From: Sphingobium sp. OAS761
Lineage (GTDB): Bacteria > Pseudomonadota > Alphaproteobacteria > Sphingomonadales > Sphingomonadaceae
DNA: 64,000 nt
Assembly (NCBI RefSeq): GCF_024168485.1
Contig: NZ_JALJVY010000011.1
Span: forward strand, 62,001-126,000
Direction of reading: 5' to 3'
Position 1 is the first letter of the stretch. Every line of letters starts with the position of its first letter. The position numbers were made by a program, and so were the translations under genes. Of this stretch, positions 1 to 8,333 are shown one piece after another. The notes beneath the pieces are model-generated. The model ran no database searches and had not been told where the DNA came from. It saw only the letters and a program-made list of their open reading frames with translations.

Positions 1-1
1 G

Positions 2-1192
2 AACGCCTTCAACGCGCTGTTGAAGACGCTGGAGGAGCCGCCCGCCCATGTGAAATTCCTGTTCGCCACGACCGAGGTGAACAAGGTGCCGGTCACGGTG
101 CTGTCGCGCTGCCAGCGGTTCGACCTGCGCCGCATCCCGGCCGATCTGCTGTCGGCCCATTTCAGCCGGGTGGTCGAGGCGGAAGGGGTGGCGGCCGAGC
201 CCGACGCGCTGGCGCTGATCGCCCAGGCGGCCGAAGGGTCGGCGCGCGACGGTCTTTCGATCCTCGATCAGGCGATCGCCCATGCCGAAATGGGCGAGGG
301 TGCGCCCGTCGTCACCGCCGGACAGGTGCGCGACATGCTGGGCCTGTCCGATCGCGGTGCGACCCGGCGCCTGCTCGCGCTGCTGCTGGAAGGCGAAACC
401 GCGCCCCTGCTGGCCGCCGTCCGCGATCAATATGCGCTGGGCGTGGAGCCGCTGTCATTGATGCGCGGCCTTCTGGAACTGGTCCATGCGGTGACGTTGG
501 TGAAGGCGGGGCGCGACATCGTCAGCCCCGGACAGTCTGTGGAGGAGCGCGAATTGCTGGCCGAATGGGCGGCACAGATCGGCTTCGCCGCGCTGCATCG
601 CCTGTGGCAGCTTCTGCTGAAGGGGCATGATGAGGTTCAGGGCGCCGTCCTGCCGATCGAAAGCTGCGAGATGGCGCTGCTGCGCGTGATGCATGCGGCC
701 TCCATGCCCGATCCCGGCGAACTCGCGCGGTTGCTTCGTGAGGGCGCGGGCGTCCCGGCGACTGTCGCTTCCGGCGCGGCTGCGACCCCGGCGGGACCGG
801 CCGACACGCCGGTCGCCCGGCTTCCCGGCACGATCGAGGCGCTGGTCGAACTGCTGCGCGATGCCAGCAAATGGACGCTGGCCGAACATCTGCACGACTG
901 CGGCGCGCTCATCGCCCTGGCGCCGCCGGAACTGACCCTGCGCCTCACCAGCCCCTGGGGCGGCGGCGATTTCTTCCGCGATCTGGCGCAGGCGCTCAAG
1001 GCGGCGACCGGCGTCGCCTGGCAGGTGCGCGAGGGACGCGAAGAGGGGCAGCCCACGCTGCTGGCGCGTGAGCAGGTCGCGCAGGCGGCCGAGCGCGACG
1101 CGATATTCGAAACCCCGGTGGTCAAGGCGGCGATGGCTGCCTTCCCCGACGCCGACCTGGATCAGGTCGAACAATGGAGTACAGGACAGTGA
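2..1192 (+). CDS. dnaX: DNA polymerase III subunit gamma/tau, 3' part (5' end outside window)
   Basis: Clamp-loader ATPase subunit of the replicative polymerase. The frame enters the window open (first whole codon at base 2) with NAFNALLKTLEEPP, the conserved stretch just past Walker B of the AAA+ module. It continues with the sensor-1 strand FLFATTE and the arginine-finger region SRCQRFDLRR. After the lid and collar domains comes an Ala/Pro-rich linker (around base 770-820) and a tau-type C-terminal domain ending QVEQWSTGQ, so the long tau form is encoded. I see no A-rich slippery site for a gamma product in the part present. The Walker A part lies outside the window. The stop codon overlaps the start of ybaB. 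Confidence 0.96.
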   Translation, partial: NAFNALLKTLEEPPAHVKFLFATTEVNKVPVTVLSRCQRFDLRRIPADLLSAHFSRVVEAEGVAAEPDALALIAQAAEGSARDGLSILDQAIAHAEMGEGAPVVTAGQVRDMLGLSDRGATRRLLALLLEGETAPLLAAVRDQYALGVEPLSLMRGLLELVHAVTLVKAGRDIVSPGQSVEERELLAEWAAQIGFAALHRLWQLLLKGHDEVQGAVLPIESCEMALLRVMHAASMPDPGELARLLREGAGVPATVASGAAATPAGPADTPVARLPGTIEALVELLRDASKWTLAEHLHDCGALIALAPPELTLRLTSPWGGGDFFRDLAQALKAATGVAWQVREGREEGQPTLLAREQVAQAAERDAIFETPVVKAAMAAFPDADLDQVEQWSTGQ

Positions 1193-1512
1193 AGGACTTG
1201 AACGAAATCCTCAGCATGGCGGGCCGCGTGCAGGAGGAACTTCAGCGCGCGCAGGACAATCTGGACAAGCTGGAGGTGGAGGGCGTCGCCGGTGGCGGGC
1301 TGGTCAGGGTCAAGGCATCGGCCAAGGGCCGGATCATTGGCGTCTCGATCGACGAAAGCCTGCTGGCGCCGAGTGAAAAGCAGATATTGGAGGATCTTGT
1401 CACCGCCGCCTTCAACGACGCCCGCAAAAAGGCGGACGAGACCAGCAATGCGGAAATGGGCAAGATGACCGCCGGCCTGCCGCTGCCGCCGGGCTTCAAG
1501 CTGCCCTTCTGA
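1189..1512 (+). CDS. ybaB: YbaB/EbfC family nucleoid-associated protein
   Basis: Small dimeric DNA-binding protein of the YbaB/EbfC family, usually encoded after dnaX as here. The 107-residue product starts MKDLNEILSMAGRVQEEL, has the helical N-terminal half and then the VRVKASAKGRIIGVSID strand region typical of the family. I chose GTG at 1189 because it forms a GTGA overlap with the dnaX stop and gives the usual family N-terminus. An in-frame ATG at 1174, with AGG seven bases upstream, would add five residues (MEYRT) and cannot be excluded. Translational coupling to dnaX is likely. Confidence 0.9.
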   Translation: MKDLNEILSMAGRVQEELQRAQDNLDKLEVEGVAGGGLVRVKASAKGRIIGVSIDESLLAPSEKQILEDLVTAAFNDARKKADETSNAEMGKMTAGLPLPPGFKLPF

Positions 1513-1648
1513 CCGGGGTGACGGGGGCGATCACCCCTTGTTCATCGTTGCGGCAATATGACAGTGGCCGATTGATTGGCCCGGCGGGCATCCCCATAAA
1601 GGCGATGAATCGTAATGATGGGCCGTCAGGCTTGGCCCCGGAGATGGA

Positions 1649-4045
1649 ATGACAGTGCAATATCCCCTTCTTCCCCTGCGCGACATCGTCGTATTTCCGC
1701 AGATGATCGTGCCGCTCTTCGTCGGGCGCGACAAGAGCGTGGCGGCGCTGGAAGCCGCGATGGAGGGCAACAAGGAAATCTTCCTGGTGTCGCAGCTCGA
1801 TCCGGCGGAGGACGATCCGGCCCGAGATTCCCTTTACGACACCGGTGTTGTCGCTGTTGTTCTGCAATTGCTCAAGCTGCCCGACGGCACGGTGCGCGTT
1901 CTGGTGGAAGGCAAGCATCGCGCCCTGCTCGATGGCATGGAAGCCGCCGGCGCCTATCTGGTCGCCGACGTGTCGACGATTGACGAGGTCGAGGCGGAGG
2001 GGGTCGAGGCCGCGGCGCTGATGCGATCGGTGGCGGAGCAGTTCGAAAACTACGCCAAGCTCAACAAGAAGCTGCCGGCCGAAACGCCGGTGCAGCTGCG
2101 CGAGATCGAGGATGCGGGCCGGCTGGCCGACGCGGTCGCCGCCAACATCAACGTCAAGGTTGCCGACAAGCAGTCGCTGCTGGTCGAGGCCGATCCGGTC
2201 AAGCGGCTGGAAATGGTGTTCGCCTTCATGGAAGGCGAACTGGGCGTGCTTCAGGTGGAAAAGAAGATCCGGGGCCGCGTGAAGCGGCAGATGGAAAAGA
2301 CCCAGCGCGAATATTATCTGAACGAGCAGCTGAAGGCGATCCAGCGCGAACTGGGCAATGGCGAGGGCGAGGAAGGCGACGAACTCGCCGAACTGACCGA
2401 GAAGATCGCCAAGACCAAGCTGAGCAAGGAAGCGCGCGCCAAGGCGACGGCAGAGCTCAAGAAGCTCAAGGCCATGCAGCCCATGTCCGCCGAAGCGACC
2501 GTCGTGCGCAACTATCTCGACGTGCTGCTCGGCCTGCCCTGGGGCAAGAAGGGCAAGGTCAAGAATGACCTGAAGCGGGCGCAGGCGATCCTGGACGAGG
2601 ATCATTTCGCGCTGGAGAAGGTCAAGGACCGGATCGTCGAATATCTGGCCGTGCAGGCCCGCACCAACAAGCTCAAGGGGCCGATCCTGTGCCTCGTCGG
2701 CCCTCCGGGCGTCGGCAAGACCTCGCTCGGCCGGTCGATCGCGAAGGCCACGGGCCGCGAATTCGTGCGCCAGTCGCTGGGCGGCGTGCGCGACGAAGCG
2801 GAAATTCGCGGACACCGGCGCACCTATATCGGTTCGCTGCCGGGCAAGATCGTGACCAACCTCAAGAAGGCGGGGACGATGAACCCGCTGTTCCTGCTCG
2901 ACGAGATCGACAAGCTGGGCCAGGATTTCCGCGGCGATCCGGCTTCGGCGCTGCTGGAGGTGCTCGATCCCGAACAGAACAGCAAGTTCCAGGATCATTA
3001 TCTCGAAATCGACGTCGATCTTTCCGACGTCATGTTCGTGACGACCGCCAACTCGCTGAATTTGCCGCAGCCCTTGCTCGACCGCATGGAGATCATTCGG
3101 CTGGAAGGCTATACCGAGGACGAGAAGGTCGAAATTGCGCAGCGCCACCTTCTGCCCAAGCAGGTCGATGCCCATGGCCTGAAGGATGACGAATTCGAAG
3201 TGACCGAGGCCGCCGTCCGCGACCTCATTCGCTATTACACGCGGGAAGCAGGGGTCCGCACGCTGGAGCGCGAAATCGCGCGGCTGGCGCGCAAGGCGCT
3301 GCGCAGGATTCTTGAAGATGTGTATGAAAAGATCGTCATAACCCCCGAAAATCTGGCAGAGTTCGCGGGTGTGCGCAAATTCCGCCATGGCGTTGGCGAG
3401 GATGAGAACCAGATCGGCGCCGTCACCGGACTGGCCTGGACCGAAGTGGGCGGCGAATTGCTGACCATCGAGGCGGTGACCGTGCCCGGCAAGGGCGCGA
3501 TCAAGACGACCGGCAAGCTGGGCGAGGTCATGAACGAATCGGTCCAGGCGGCCTTTTCCTACGTGAAGGCGCGCTCGCCGGGCTATGGGATCAAGCCCAG
3601 CCTGTTCAATCGCAAGGATATTCACATCCACCTGCCGGAAGGCGCCGTGCCGAAGGACGGCCCATCGGCGGGAATCGGCATGGTGACCACCATCGTTTCG
3701 ACGCTGACCGGAATCCCCGTGCACAAGGATGTCGCGATGACCGGCGAGGTGACGTTGCGCGGACGGGTGCTGCCGATCGGCGGGCTGAAGGAAAAACTGC
3801 TCGCTGCCCTGCGCGGCGGCATCAAGACGGTGCTCATTCCGCAGGAGAACGAAAAGGATCTTGCGGAAATCCCGGCCAATATCCGGGAGGGGCTGGATAT
3901 CATTCCGGTCGCGCATGTGGACGAGGTGCTGGCCCGCGCGCTGGTTTCCGTACCGGAAGCCATCACATGGACGGAAGAGGATGATCTGGCGGCGCAGCCC
4001 AGCGCGACGGCCGGCCGCGATGCGGATCCTTCGCTGCGGCACTGA
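1649..4045 (+). CDS. lon: ATP-dependent protease La (Lon)
   Basis: Cytoplasmic AAA+ serine protease that degrades misfolded and regulatory proteins. The 798 residues are of usual length for bacterial Lon. The substrate-binding N domain begins [19 protein letters not shown]. Walker [10 protein letters not shown] lies at about 351, followed by the Walker B region [14 protein letters not shown]. The C-terminal protease domain has the Ser in [11 protein letters not shown] (about 673) and the Lys in IGGLKEK (about 716) that form the catalytic dyad. GGAG lies just before the ATG. It stands alone: 136 bp separate it from ybaB, and a hairpin follows the stop. A weak heat-shock-like promoter upstream is discussed under findings. 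Confidence 0.98.
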   Translation: MTVQYPLLPLRDIVVFPQMIVPLFVGRDKSVAALEAAMEGNKEIFLVSQLDPAEDDPARDSLYDTGVVAVVLQLLKLPDGTVRVLVEGKHRALLDGMEAAGAYLVADVSTIDEVEAEGVEAAALMRSVAEQFENYAKLNKKLPAETPVQLREIEDAGRLADAVAANINVKVADKQSLLVEADPVKRLEMVFAFMEGELGVLQVEKKIRGRVKRQMEKTQREYYLNEQLKAIQRELGNGEGEEGDELAELTEKIAKTKLSKEARAKATAELKKLKAMQPMSAEATVVRNYLDVLLGLPWGKKGKVKNDLKRAQAILDEDHFALEKVKDRIVEYLAVQARTNKLKGPILCLVGPPGVGKTSLGRSIAKATGREFVRQSLGGVRDEAEIRGHRRTYIGSLPGKIVTNLKKAGTMNPLFLLDEIDKLGQDFRGDPASALLEVLDPEQNSKFQDHYLEIDVDLSDVMFVTTANSLNLPQPLLDRMEIIRLEGYTEDEKVEIAQRHLLPKQVDAHGLKDDEFEVTEAAVRDLIRYYTREAGVRTLEREIARLARKALRRILEDVYEKIVITPENLAEFAGVRKFRHGVGEDENQIGAVTGLAWTEVGGELLTIEAVTVPGKGAIKTTGKLGEVMNESVQAAFSYVKARSPGYGIKPSLFNRKDIHIHLPEGAVPKDGPSAGIGMVTTIVSTLTGIPVHKDVAMTGEVTLRGRVLPIGGLKEKLLAALRGGIKTVLIPQENEKDLAEIPANIREGLDIIPVAHVDEVLARALVSVPEAITWTEEDDLAAQPSATAGRDADPSLRH

Positions 4046-4052
4046 CCGAAAG

Positions 4053-4077
4053 CCGGAGGGGATATCTCCTCCGGTTT
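4053..4077 (+). terminator. Rho-independent terminator-like hairpin after lon
   Basis: CCGGAGG (4053-4059) pairs with CCTCCGG (4068-4074) around GGATATCT, and TTT follows. It sits 8 bp after the lon stop. The U tract is short, so termination is plausible but not certain. Confidence 0.6.
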
Positions 4078-4140
4078 ACACCGCAATCGCACATGTGAAC
4101 CCAATTTTTCGGCGAAGCTCGTAGGTTCGTCGCTTTCCCT

Positions 4141-4170
4141 TTGACAGGCGCAGGAAAGCGCGCCTTTATG
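4141..4170 (+). promoter_or_regulatory. Putative sigma-70 promoter of hup
   Basis: A perfect -35 TTGACA at 4141-4146 is followed after 17 bp by CTTTAT (4164-4169), or after 18 bp by TTTATG. It lies 56 bp upstream of the HU start codon with no other gene between. Consistent with the strong constitutive expression expected of HU; the transcription start is not tested. Confidence 0.55.
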
Positions 4171-4225
4171 CCGGCCCTACGCCGCGATTCCTAACCAACC
4201 AACAGCACAAGGGGGTTCCCAAGGC

Positions 4226-4498
4226 ATGAACAAGCAGGATCTGATCAGCGCGGTTGCTGAAAGCAGCGGCCTTAGCAAGAATGACGCGACCAAGGCGGTC
4301 GAGGGCGTGTTCGACGCCATCACCGGCGCGCTGAAGAAGGGCGACGAGGTTCGCCTGGTCGGTTTCGGCACTTTCTCGGTTTCTCAGCGCAAGGCTTCGA
4401 CCGGCCGCAATCCGCGCACCGGCGAAACCATGACGATCAAGGCTTCGACGCAGCCGAAGTTCAAGGCCGGCAAGGGCCTGAAGGACTCGGTCAACTAA
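4226..4498 (+). CDS. hup: HU family DNA-binding protein
   Basis: Abundant histone-like protein that bends and compacts DNA as a dimer. The 90 residues match the family length. MNKQDLISAVAESSGLSK starts the helical dimerisation part, VRLVGFGTFSV is the beta-core, and GRNPRTGETMTIKAS is the DNA-embracing arm with the conserved NP intercalating pair. It is monocistronic between a TTGACA promoter and two hairpins. GGGGG lies about 12 bases before the ATG. Confidence 0.97.
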   Translation: MNKQDLISAVAESSGLSKNDATKAVEGVFDAITGALKKGDEVRLVGFGTFSVSQRKASTGRNPRTGETMTIKASTQPKFKAGKGLKDSVN

Positions 4499-4503
4499 CC
4501 GAA

Positions 4504-4534
4504 CGGGGTGCGGTGCGTACGGCACCGTGCCCCG
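4504..4534 (+). terminator. GC-rich hairpin immediately after hup
   Basis: CGGGGTGCGGTGC (4504-4516) pairs with GCACCGTGCCCCG (4522-4534) with two G-T wobbles around a 5-nt loop. There is no U tract, so it may protect the hup mRNA 3' end or act as a pause site rather than terminate by itself. Confidence 0.5.
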
Positions 4535-4617
4535 TCGCTTCCGGTTCGTGATCGCGCGTAAAGAGTTTTAGGAGAGGAAGGCGAGCCGCGCGTTCGGCAT
4601 CGCCGGGAACTTCGAAG

Positions 4618-4649
4618 GGGTGAAAGCGGCTGCGCTTTCGCCCCTTTTT
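4618..4649 (+). terminator. Rho-independent terminator downstream of hup
   Basis: GGGTGAAAGCG (4618-4628) pairs with CGCTTTCGCCC (4633-4643), one G-T wobble, GCTG loop, followed by CTTTTT. A classical intrinsic terminator 120 bp after the hup stop. An upstream GTG (4620) in frame with the next gene lies inside this stem, which argues against it as a start. Confidence 0.75.
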
Positions 4650-4709
4650 CATGTGCCCGCGGTGCGCGACGGGATTCCCTCTGGCGTCCGTTCGGCCTAT
4701 GGCATGGCG

Positions 4710-5282
4710 ATGAACGCAGCGATGATGAGAACAGGGCGCGCCGCCTGGGCGATCATGGCCCTGGCCGCGAGCGCCTGCGGCGGCGGTCAGTACCGCCCCG
4801 TGCGCGACACGCCGGTCCGGATCGGCCCGCCCTATGCCGTGCGTGGCGTCACCTATGTTCCGGCCGCCGATCCGGCCTATGACATGCTCGGCTATGCCAG
4901 CTGGTACGGGTCGGAATCGGGTAGCCGCACCGCCAATGGCGAGAGGTTTCGGGCGAAATGGGTTACCGCCGCGCACACGACGCTGCCGCTGCCCAGCTAT
5001 GTCGAGGTGACGGCGCTCGATACCGGCCGGACTATCCTTGTGCGGGTGAACGATCGCGGTCCCTTTGCCGGGCGCGGGCGGATCATCGACCTGTCGCGCG
5101 GTGCCGCAGATGCGCTGGGCGTGCGGGCGCAGGGACATGTGGCGGTGCGGGTGCGGCTGGTCGATCCACCGGAAAAGGACCGCGCGCGCCTGCGCAAGGG
5201 CGACGCCGCGCGCGAACGGCCGCGCGTCGATGAACGGACGCTCGCCAATCTGCGGGCGCAGTTGCGCGCGGCGGGGCTTTGA
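4710..5282 (+). CDS. rlpA: RlpA-family septal ring lipoprotein (double-psi beta-barrel)
   Basis: Outer-membrane lipoprotein of the RlpA family, which bind or cleave denuded septal glycan strands. From the ATG at 4710 a short basic leader is followed by a hydrophobic stretch ending in the lipobox AASAC. The double-psi beta-barrel follows: YASWYGSESGSRTANGE, TAAHTTLPLPSYVEVT and RVNDRGPFAGRGRIIDLS. About 190 residues with no C-terminal SPOR domain, so it is a short form. ATGs at 4704, 4722 and 4725 are alternative starts; none has a strong ribosome site. The longer GTG frame from 4620 is rejected because it starts inside a terminator stem. Confidence 0.85.
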   Translation: MNAAMMRTGRAAWAIMALAASACGGGQYRPVRDTPVRIGPPYAVRGVTYVPAADPAYDMLGYASWYGSESGSRTANGERFRAKWVTAAHTTLPLPSYVEVTALDTGRTILVRVNDRGPFAGRGRIIDLSRGAADALGVRAQGHVAVRVRLVDPPEKDRARLRKGDAARERPRVDERTLANLRAQLRAAGL

Positions 5283-5316
5283 TCGCGGGAAATTCCATGG
5301 TCTGGCCTTTGCCCGC

Positions 5317-5345
5317 TTGACGCGCGGGGATGGCCCGCATATGTG
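5317..5345 (+). promoter_or_regulatory. Putative promoter of tRNA-His
   Basis: TTGACG (5317-5322) and TATGTG (5340-5345) with 17-bp spacing, ending 29 bp before the tRNA. This matches sigma-70 spacing; the -10 match is partial. Confidence 0.4.
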
Positions 5346-5373
5346 CCCACTTCTCGCGGGACATGCCCGCCGT

Positions 5374-5451
5374 GGCGATCGTAGCTCAGTTGGTTAGAGC
5401 GCCGGTTTGTGGTACCGGAGGTCGTGGGTTCGGATCCCATCGGTCGCCCCA
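5374..5451 (+). tRNA. tRNA-His (anticodon GTG)
   Basis: A full cloverleaf can be folded. Acceptor GCGATCG (5375-5381) pairs with CGGTCGC (5441-5447), one G-T. The D-arm is GCTCAGTTGGTTAGAGC. The anticodon stem CCGGT/ACCGG carries loop TTGTGGT with anticodon GTG at 5409-5411. The T-arm contains GGTTCGGATCC. The extra G at -1 (5374) opposite C73 is the histidine identity element, and CCA is encoded at 5449-5451. It lies 65 bp upstream of hisI. Confidence 0.97.
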
Positions 5452-5515
5452 TTTTCCTGTTTTTCGGCGATGTTCGGGGCTTCGCAGCGGCACCAATGCT
5501 CTTTATAGGGCACGC

Positions 5516-5887
5516 ATGACCGACGCGCGCGACACGGGGCTGGTCCTCGATCCGAAATTTGACGAGCAGGGGCTGATCACCGCCGTCGTGACCGATGCGG
5601 GTAACGGCGACGTGCTGATGGTCGCGCATATGAATGCGGAGGCGCTGCGCCTGACCATGGAGACCGGGCTGGCCCATTTCTGGTCGCGCAGCCGGCAGGC
5701 ATTGTGGAAGAAGGGCGAGACGTCGGGCAACATGCTGTCGGTCCGCGACCTGCGGATCGATTGCGATCAGGATGCGGTCTGGGTGAAGGCGGCGCCCGCC
5801 GGCCCTGCATGCCATACCGGCGCGCGCACCTGCTTCTTTCGGCGCGTCGGGACGGACGGGCTGTCGGCCGTCGATGCGGCTGACTAG
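5516..5887 (+). CDS. hisI: Phosphoribosyl-AMP cyclohydrolase
   Basis: Third step of histidine biosynthesis: hydrolytic opening of the PR-AMP adenine ring, in the cytoplasm. The 123-residue product has the family core [22 protein letters not shown] and [17 protein letters not shown]. The Zn/Mg-binding signature is [11 protein letters not shown] followed by [10 protein letters not shown]. It is monofunctional: no HisE domain is fused. The ATG at 5516 fits the family; the open frame extends upstream through the tRNA, so earlier starts are false. The stop overlaps the next gene by 14 bp. Confidence 0.96.
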   Translation: MTDARDTGLVLDPKFDEQGLITAVVTDAGNGDVLMVAHMNAEALRLTMETGLAHFWSRSRQALWKKGETSGNMLSVRDLRIDCDQDAVWVKAAPAGPACHTGARTCFFRRVGTDGLSAVDAAD

Positions 5888-6404
5888 CCTGCTTTTCTGC
5901 CTGATGCTGGCGGCGTGCCAGCGGCCCCAGGATCCCGATGACGGCGGGGCGGTCAGTCATGATCCGCCCGCGTCGGGCCTGGAGCGCGCGGCGATAGCGA
6001 GCGGGGCCATTCCTGACGCCAGCCGTATCTCCCCGGTCGGCCTGTTTCAGCGGCGGCACGAAGCCGGCCGCGACGCGCTGTGCATCATTCCCACCCAGGG
6101 CGGGCAATTCGGCTTCGGTCTGGAAGCAGTGTTCGGCGAGCAGCCCAATTGCCGCGGGCATGGCGTCGCGCGCCGCGCCGGCGACAAGCTGATTCTCAGT
6201 TTCCGGGGCGGGGACAGATGCATCATCGTCGCCCAATATGACGGCGACCGGATTGCGCTGCCCGGCGTGGTCGACATGGCATGCGCAGACCTGTGCGACG
6301 GACGCGGGTCGCTGGAGGGGGTAAGCTTCCCGCGCATAGCCGGCGATGCCGCCAGTGCCCTGCGCGCGCGCGACCGGGATGGCGACCCCCTCTGCGCGCC
6401 TTGA
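5874..6404 (+). CDS. Hypothetical lipoprotein
   Basis: 176 residues of unknown function. The N-terminus [15 protein letters not shown] is a lipoprotein signal with lipobox LAAC, so the mature protein is probably membrane-anchored in the periplasm. Four further Cys pairs or singles (LCIIP, PNCRG, DRCII, ACADLC) could form disulfides. The start lies inside hisI, indicating coupled translation. The stop codon lies in a hairpin shared with the converging yitT gene. I do not recognise a family. Confidence 0.75.
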   Translation: MRLTSLLFCLMLAACQRPQDPDDGGAVSHDPPASGLERAAIASGAIPDASRISPVGLFQRRHEAGRDALCIIPTQGGQFGFGLEAVFGEQPNCRGHGVARRAGDKLILSFRGGDRCIIVAQYDGDRIALPGVVDMACADLCDGRGSLEGVSFPRIAGDAASALRARDRDGDPLCAP

Positions 6405-6421
6405 CCCGCGTGCGGGGTCAA
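6401..6421. terminator. Hairpin shared by two convergent genes
   Basis: TTGACCC (6401-6407) and GGGTCAA (6415-6421) flank GCGTGCG. The stop codon of the rightward lipoprotein (6402-6404) and of leftward yitT (6418-6420) lie in opposite arms of the stem. It can act only as a short bidirectional stop; there is no U tract. Confidence 0.4.
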
Positions 6422-7044
6422 TGGCCGATATAGCGGCCGGGCCGGTGGTTCACCACCAGCACGGCGTTGATCGCGGCGGCGGACAGGATCGACAGACCGA
6501 ACCGGTTGAGGCTGATCAGCGGCAATGACGCCAGCAGGATCAGCAGGTCGCACGCCATCTGCGTTCGCCCGGCATTCCATCCGCGCGATTTCTGGAGGAT
6601 CAGCGCCACGACGCCCACGCCGCCCACGCCCGCCCCGTGCCGCGCCATTGCCAATATGCCGAACCCGATGATCGATCCGCCGAACAGTGCGGCGAACAGG
6701 GGACTGACCTGCGCGATCCGCAGCGCGGCGGGCATGGAGAGGCCCAGCACCATGATGCCGATATTGGCGAACAGGGTCTTGAACCCGAACGCCAGCCCCA
6801 TGGACCGCCCGCCGAACAGAAAGAAGGGAATGTTGATCAGGATGAACAGCGTCGCCGGTGACCAGGGGACGATGTAGGATATCAGCAGCGCGATGCCCGC
6901 CATGCCGCCGGTGACCAGGCTCGCCTGCTTCAGCAACATCAGCCCCATGGCGATGAACGCGCAACCGATGATGATCGCATAGCCGTCCTCGGCCAGGCTG
7001 TGGGGACGGGCGGCGGCGGGTTGGGCGGACAGGAGAGAGGACAT
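6418..7044 (-). CDS. YitT family membrane protein
   Basis: Integral inner-membrane protein of the YitT (DUF161) family, function not established. 208 residues with five to six hydrophobic segments (YAIIIGCAFIAMGLMLL, ATLFILINIPFFLFG, IGIMVLGLSMPAALRI and others). The Gly-rich signature VTGGMAGIAL and the FGILAMARHGAGVGGVG region are typical. It lacks the C-terminal cytoplasmic domain of the longer Bacillus proteins, as is common in proteobacteria. Probably transcribed alone from the 91-bp gap on its right. Confidence 0.85.
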   Translation of the reverse strand: MSSLLSAQPAAARPHSLAEDGYAIIIGCAFIAMGLMLLKQASLVTGGMAGIALLISYIVPWSPATLFILINIPFFLFGGRSMGLAFGFKTLFANIGIMVLGLSMPAALRIAQVSPLFAALFGGSIIGFGILAMARHGAGVGGVGVVALILQKSRGWNAGRTQMACDLLILLASLPLISLNRFGLSILSAAAINAVLVVNHRPGRYIGH

Positions 7045-7135
7045 ACGAGATTCCGGAAAGTGGCGAGCGCCCGCCGGCCATCCTCTCGTCTTTGTTTCGC
7101 TCCTTACCGATCCCGCACGCCGGAGGAAAGCGTCA

Positions 7136-8275
7136 TCAATTCTGCGCGTCGACCCCGCCGGGGCCGTAGGTGTCGATGGCCTGAAACAGCCGGCTCAGCG
7201 CGTCGCGCTCCTCGATGCCGATTTCCGGACGCCATGTCTCGAACAACAGGACCACGCGCGTATGGGCGCTTCGATTCCAGGCCTCATGCTCGATGCTGTC
7301 GTCGAATATCAGCATCTCGCCCATGCGCCATGCGCGCGTTTCTGCGCCGACGCGCAGGCTGCACCCCTCCGGCGCCATCAGCGGCAGGTGGCAGATCAGC
7401 CGCGTGTTGAGCAGGCCGTGATGTGGTGCGATATGGGTCCCGGGTTTCAGCAGCGACCAGAGCGCGATGGGCGACCGCCCGGCGATGACCGGCATGGGCG
7501 CCTTGTCCAGTGCCGCCATGACGGCCGGGCACCGCTGCGCATTATCGGCTACCGGACCGCCGTTCCGCCAGAAATAATGCGCGCCCCAGCTCGGATCGTC
7601 GCGCAACGGATTGTTGGGCGCCGGTCGATCCGGTGCACTCTCGACATAGGGTGCGAAATCCTGTTCCTCGGCAAGGACCGCCTTCAGTTCCGCGACGATC
7701 GCATCGGTCATCGCCTCGACGGGCGCCACCCAATCGAATTCGTCGCGCTCATAATAGGCGCGCTGCGGCAGGCCGGGAAAATAGAACATGCTGGGTTGTT
7801 GCAGATAGAGTTCGGCCTTGCCGAGCAGCAGGTTCGTCGCATGAACGATGCGGGGCAGGGCGGGCAAGCCGGCAATGGCCTGCGTCAGATGGTCCTCGAA
7901 CCGCCGGCTCGATTCGGCGACCCGGGTCTGCGCCTGCTGGAGCAGGGAATGCAACTGCGGTGGTGCGCCCGTTGCCGTCGCCTGTGCCAGCGCGGCGCGG
8001 AAAAAGCTCATGGCGGCGCGCTCGTCGGCCCGTCGCAAGGCGTTCTGCCCCATGGCGAGCAGCGCCGGCAGGTGGCGCGGATCGACATCCAGCAGCGTGC
8101 GCAACGCGGCCGCTTCCCCGTCCAGATTGCCGTCGCGGCTATGGGCCTGTGCCAGCAGCATCGGCGGCGCGCTGGTCATGCTGCCGATCGCGGCGAGCGC
8201 GCTTTTCGCGTCGCCCCGCTGCAATGCTGCCAGCGCGGCTTCCTGCAATGCCCTGTCGCTGGTCGGATCGCTCAT
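7136..8275 (-). CDS. TPR-containing aspartyl/asparaginyl beta-hydroxylase family protein
   Basis: Predicted 2-oxoglutarate/Fe(II)-dependent oxygenase of the AspH family. The first 150 or so of 379 residues are TPR-like helices (ALQRGDAKSALAAIG, LLAMGQNALRRADERAAM). The C-terminal cupin-like domain has GTHIAPHHGLLNTRLICHLPL with the metal-binding His and 2-OG Arg, and then DDSIEHEAWNRS with the distal His. These proteins hydroxylate Asp/Asn in proteins or modify lipids; the substrate here is unknown. Lies 58 bp from the L,D-transpeptidase gene upstream in the same direction. Confidence 0.85.
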   Translation of the reverse strand: MSDPTSDRALQEAALAALQRGDAKSALAAIGSMTSAPPMLLAQAHSRDGNLDGEAAALRTLLDVDPRHLPALLAMGQNALRRADERAAMSFFRAALAQATATGAPPQLHSLLQQAQTRVAESSRRFEDHLTQAIAGLPALPRIVHATNLLLGKAELYLQQPSMFYFPGLPQRAYYERDEFDWVAPVEAMTDAIVAELKAVLAEEQDFAPYVESAPDRPAPNNPLRDDPSWGAHYFWRNGGPVADNAQRCPAVMAALDKAPMPVIAGRSPIALWSLLKPGTHIAPHHGLLNTRLICHLPLMAPEGCSLRVGAETRAWRMGEMLIFDDSIEHEAWNRSAHTRVVLLFETWRPEIGIEERDALSRLFQAIDTYGPGGVDAQN

Positions 8276-8333
8276 CGTTCCGCTCTATCGCTCCCGCGCG
8301 GGCCGCGGTAGCCCCCAATCGCGCGGCGCGGGA

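Noticed and set aside
1496..4042. 848-codon open frame on the minus strand opposite lon
   Set aside because: Shadow of lon in GC-rich DNA: no family resemblance, His/Gln/Arg-rich low-quality sequence, and the plus-strand Lon is complete with all motifs.
4620..4709. GTG start at 4620 for the RlpA protein
   Set aside because: The codon lies inside a rho-independent terminator stem and the added residues would place the lipoprotein signal far from the N-terminus.
5330..5515. Upstream extension of hisI to 5330
   Set aside because: It would translate through the tRNA-His gene; the family N-terminus begins at 5516.
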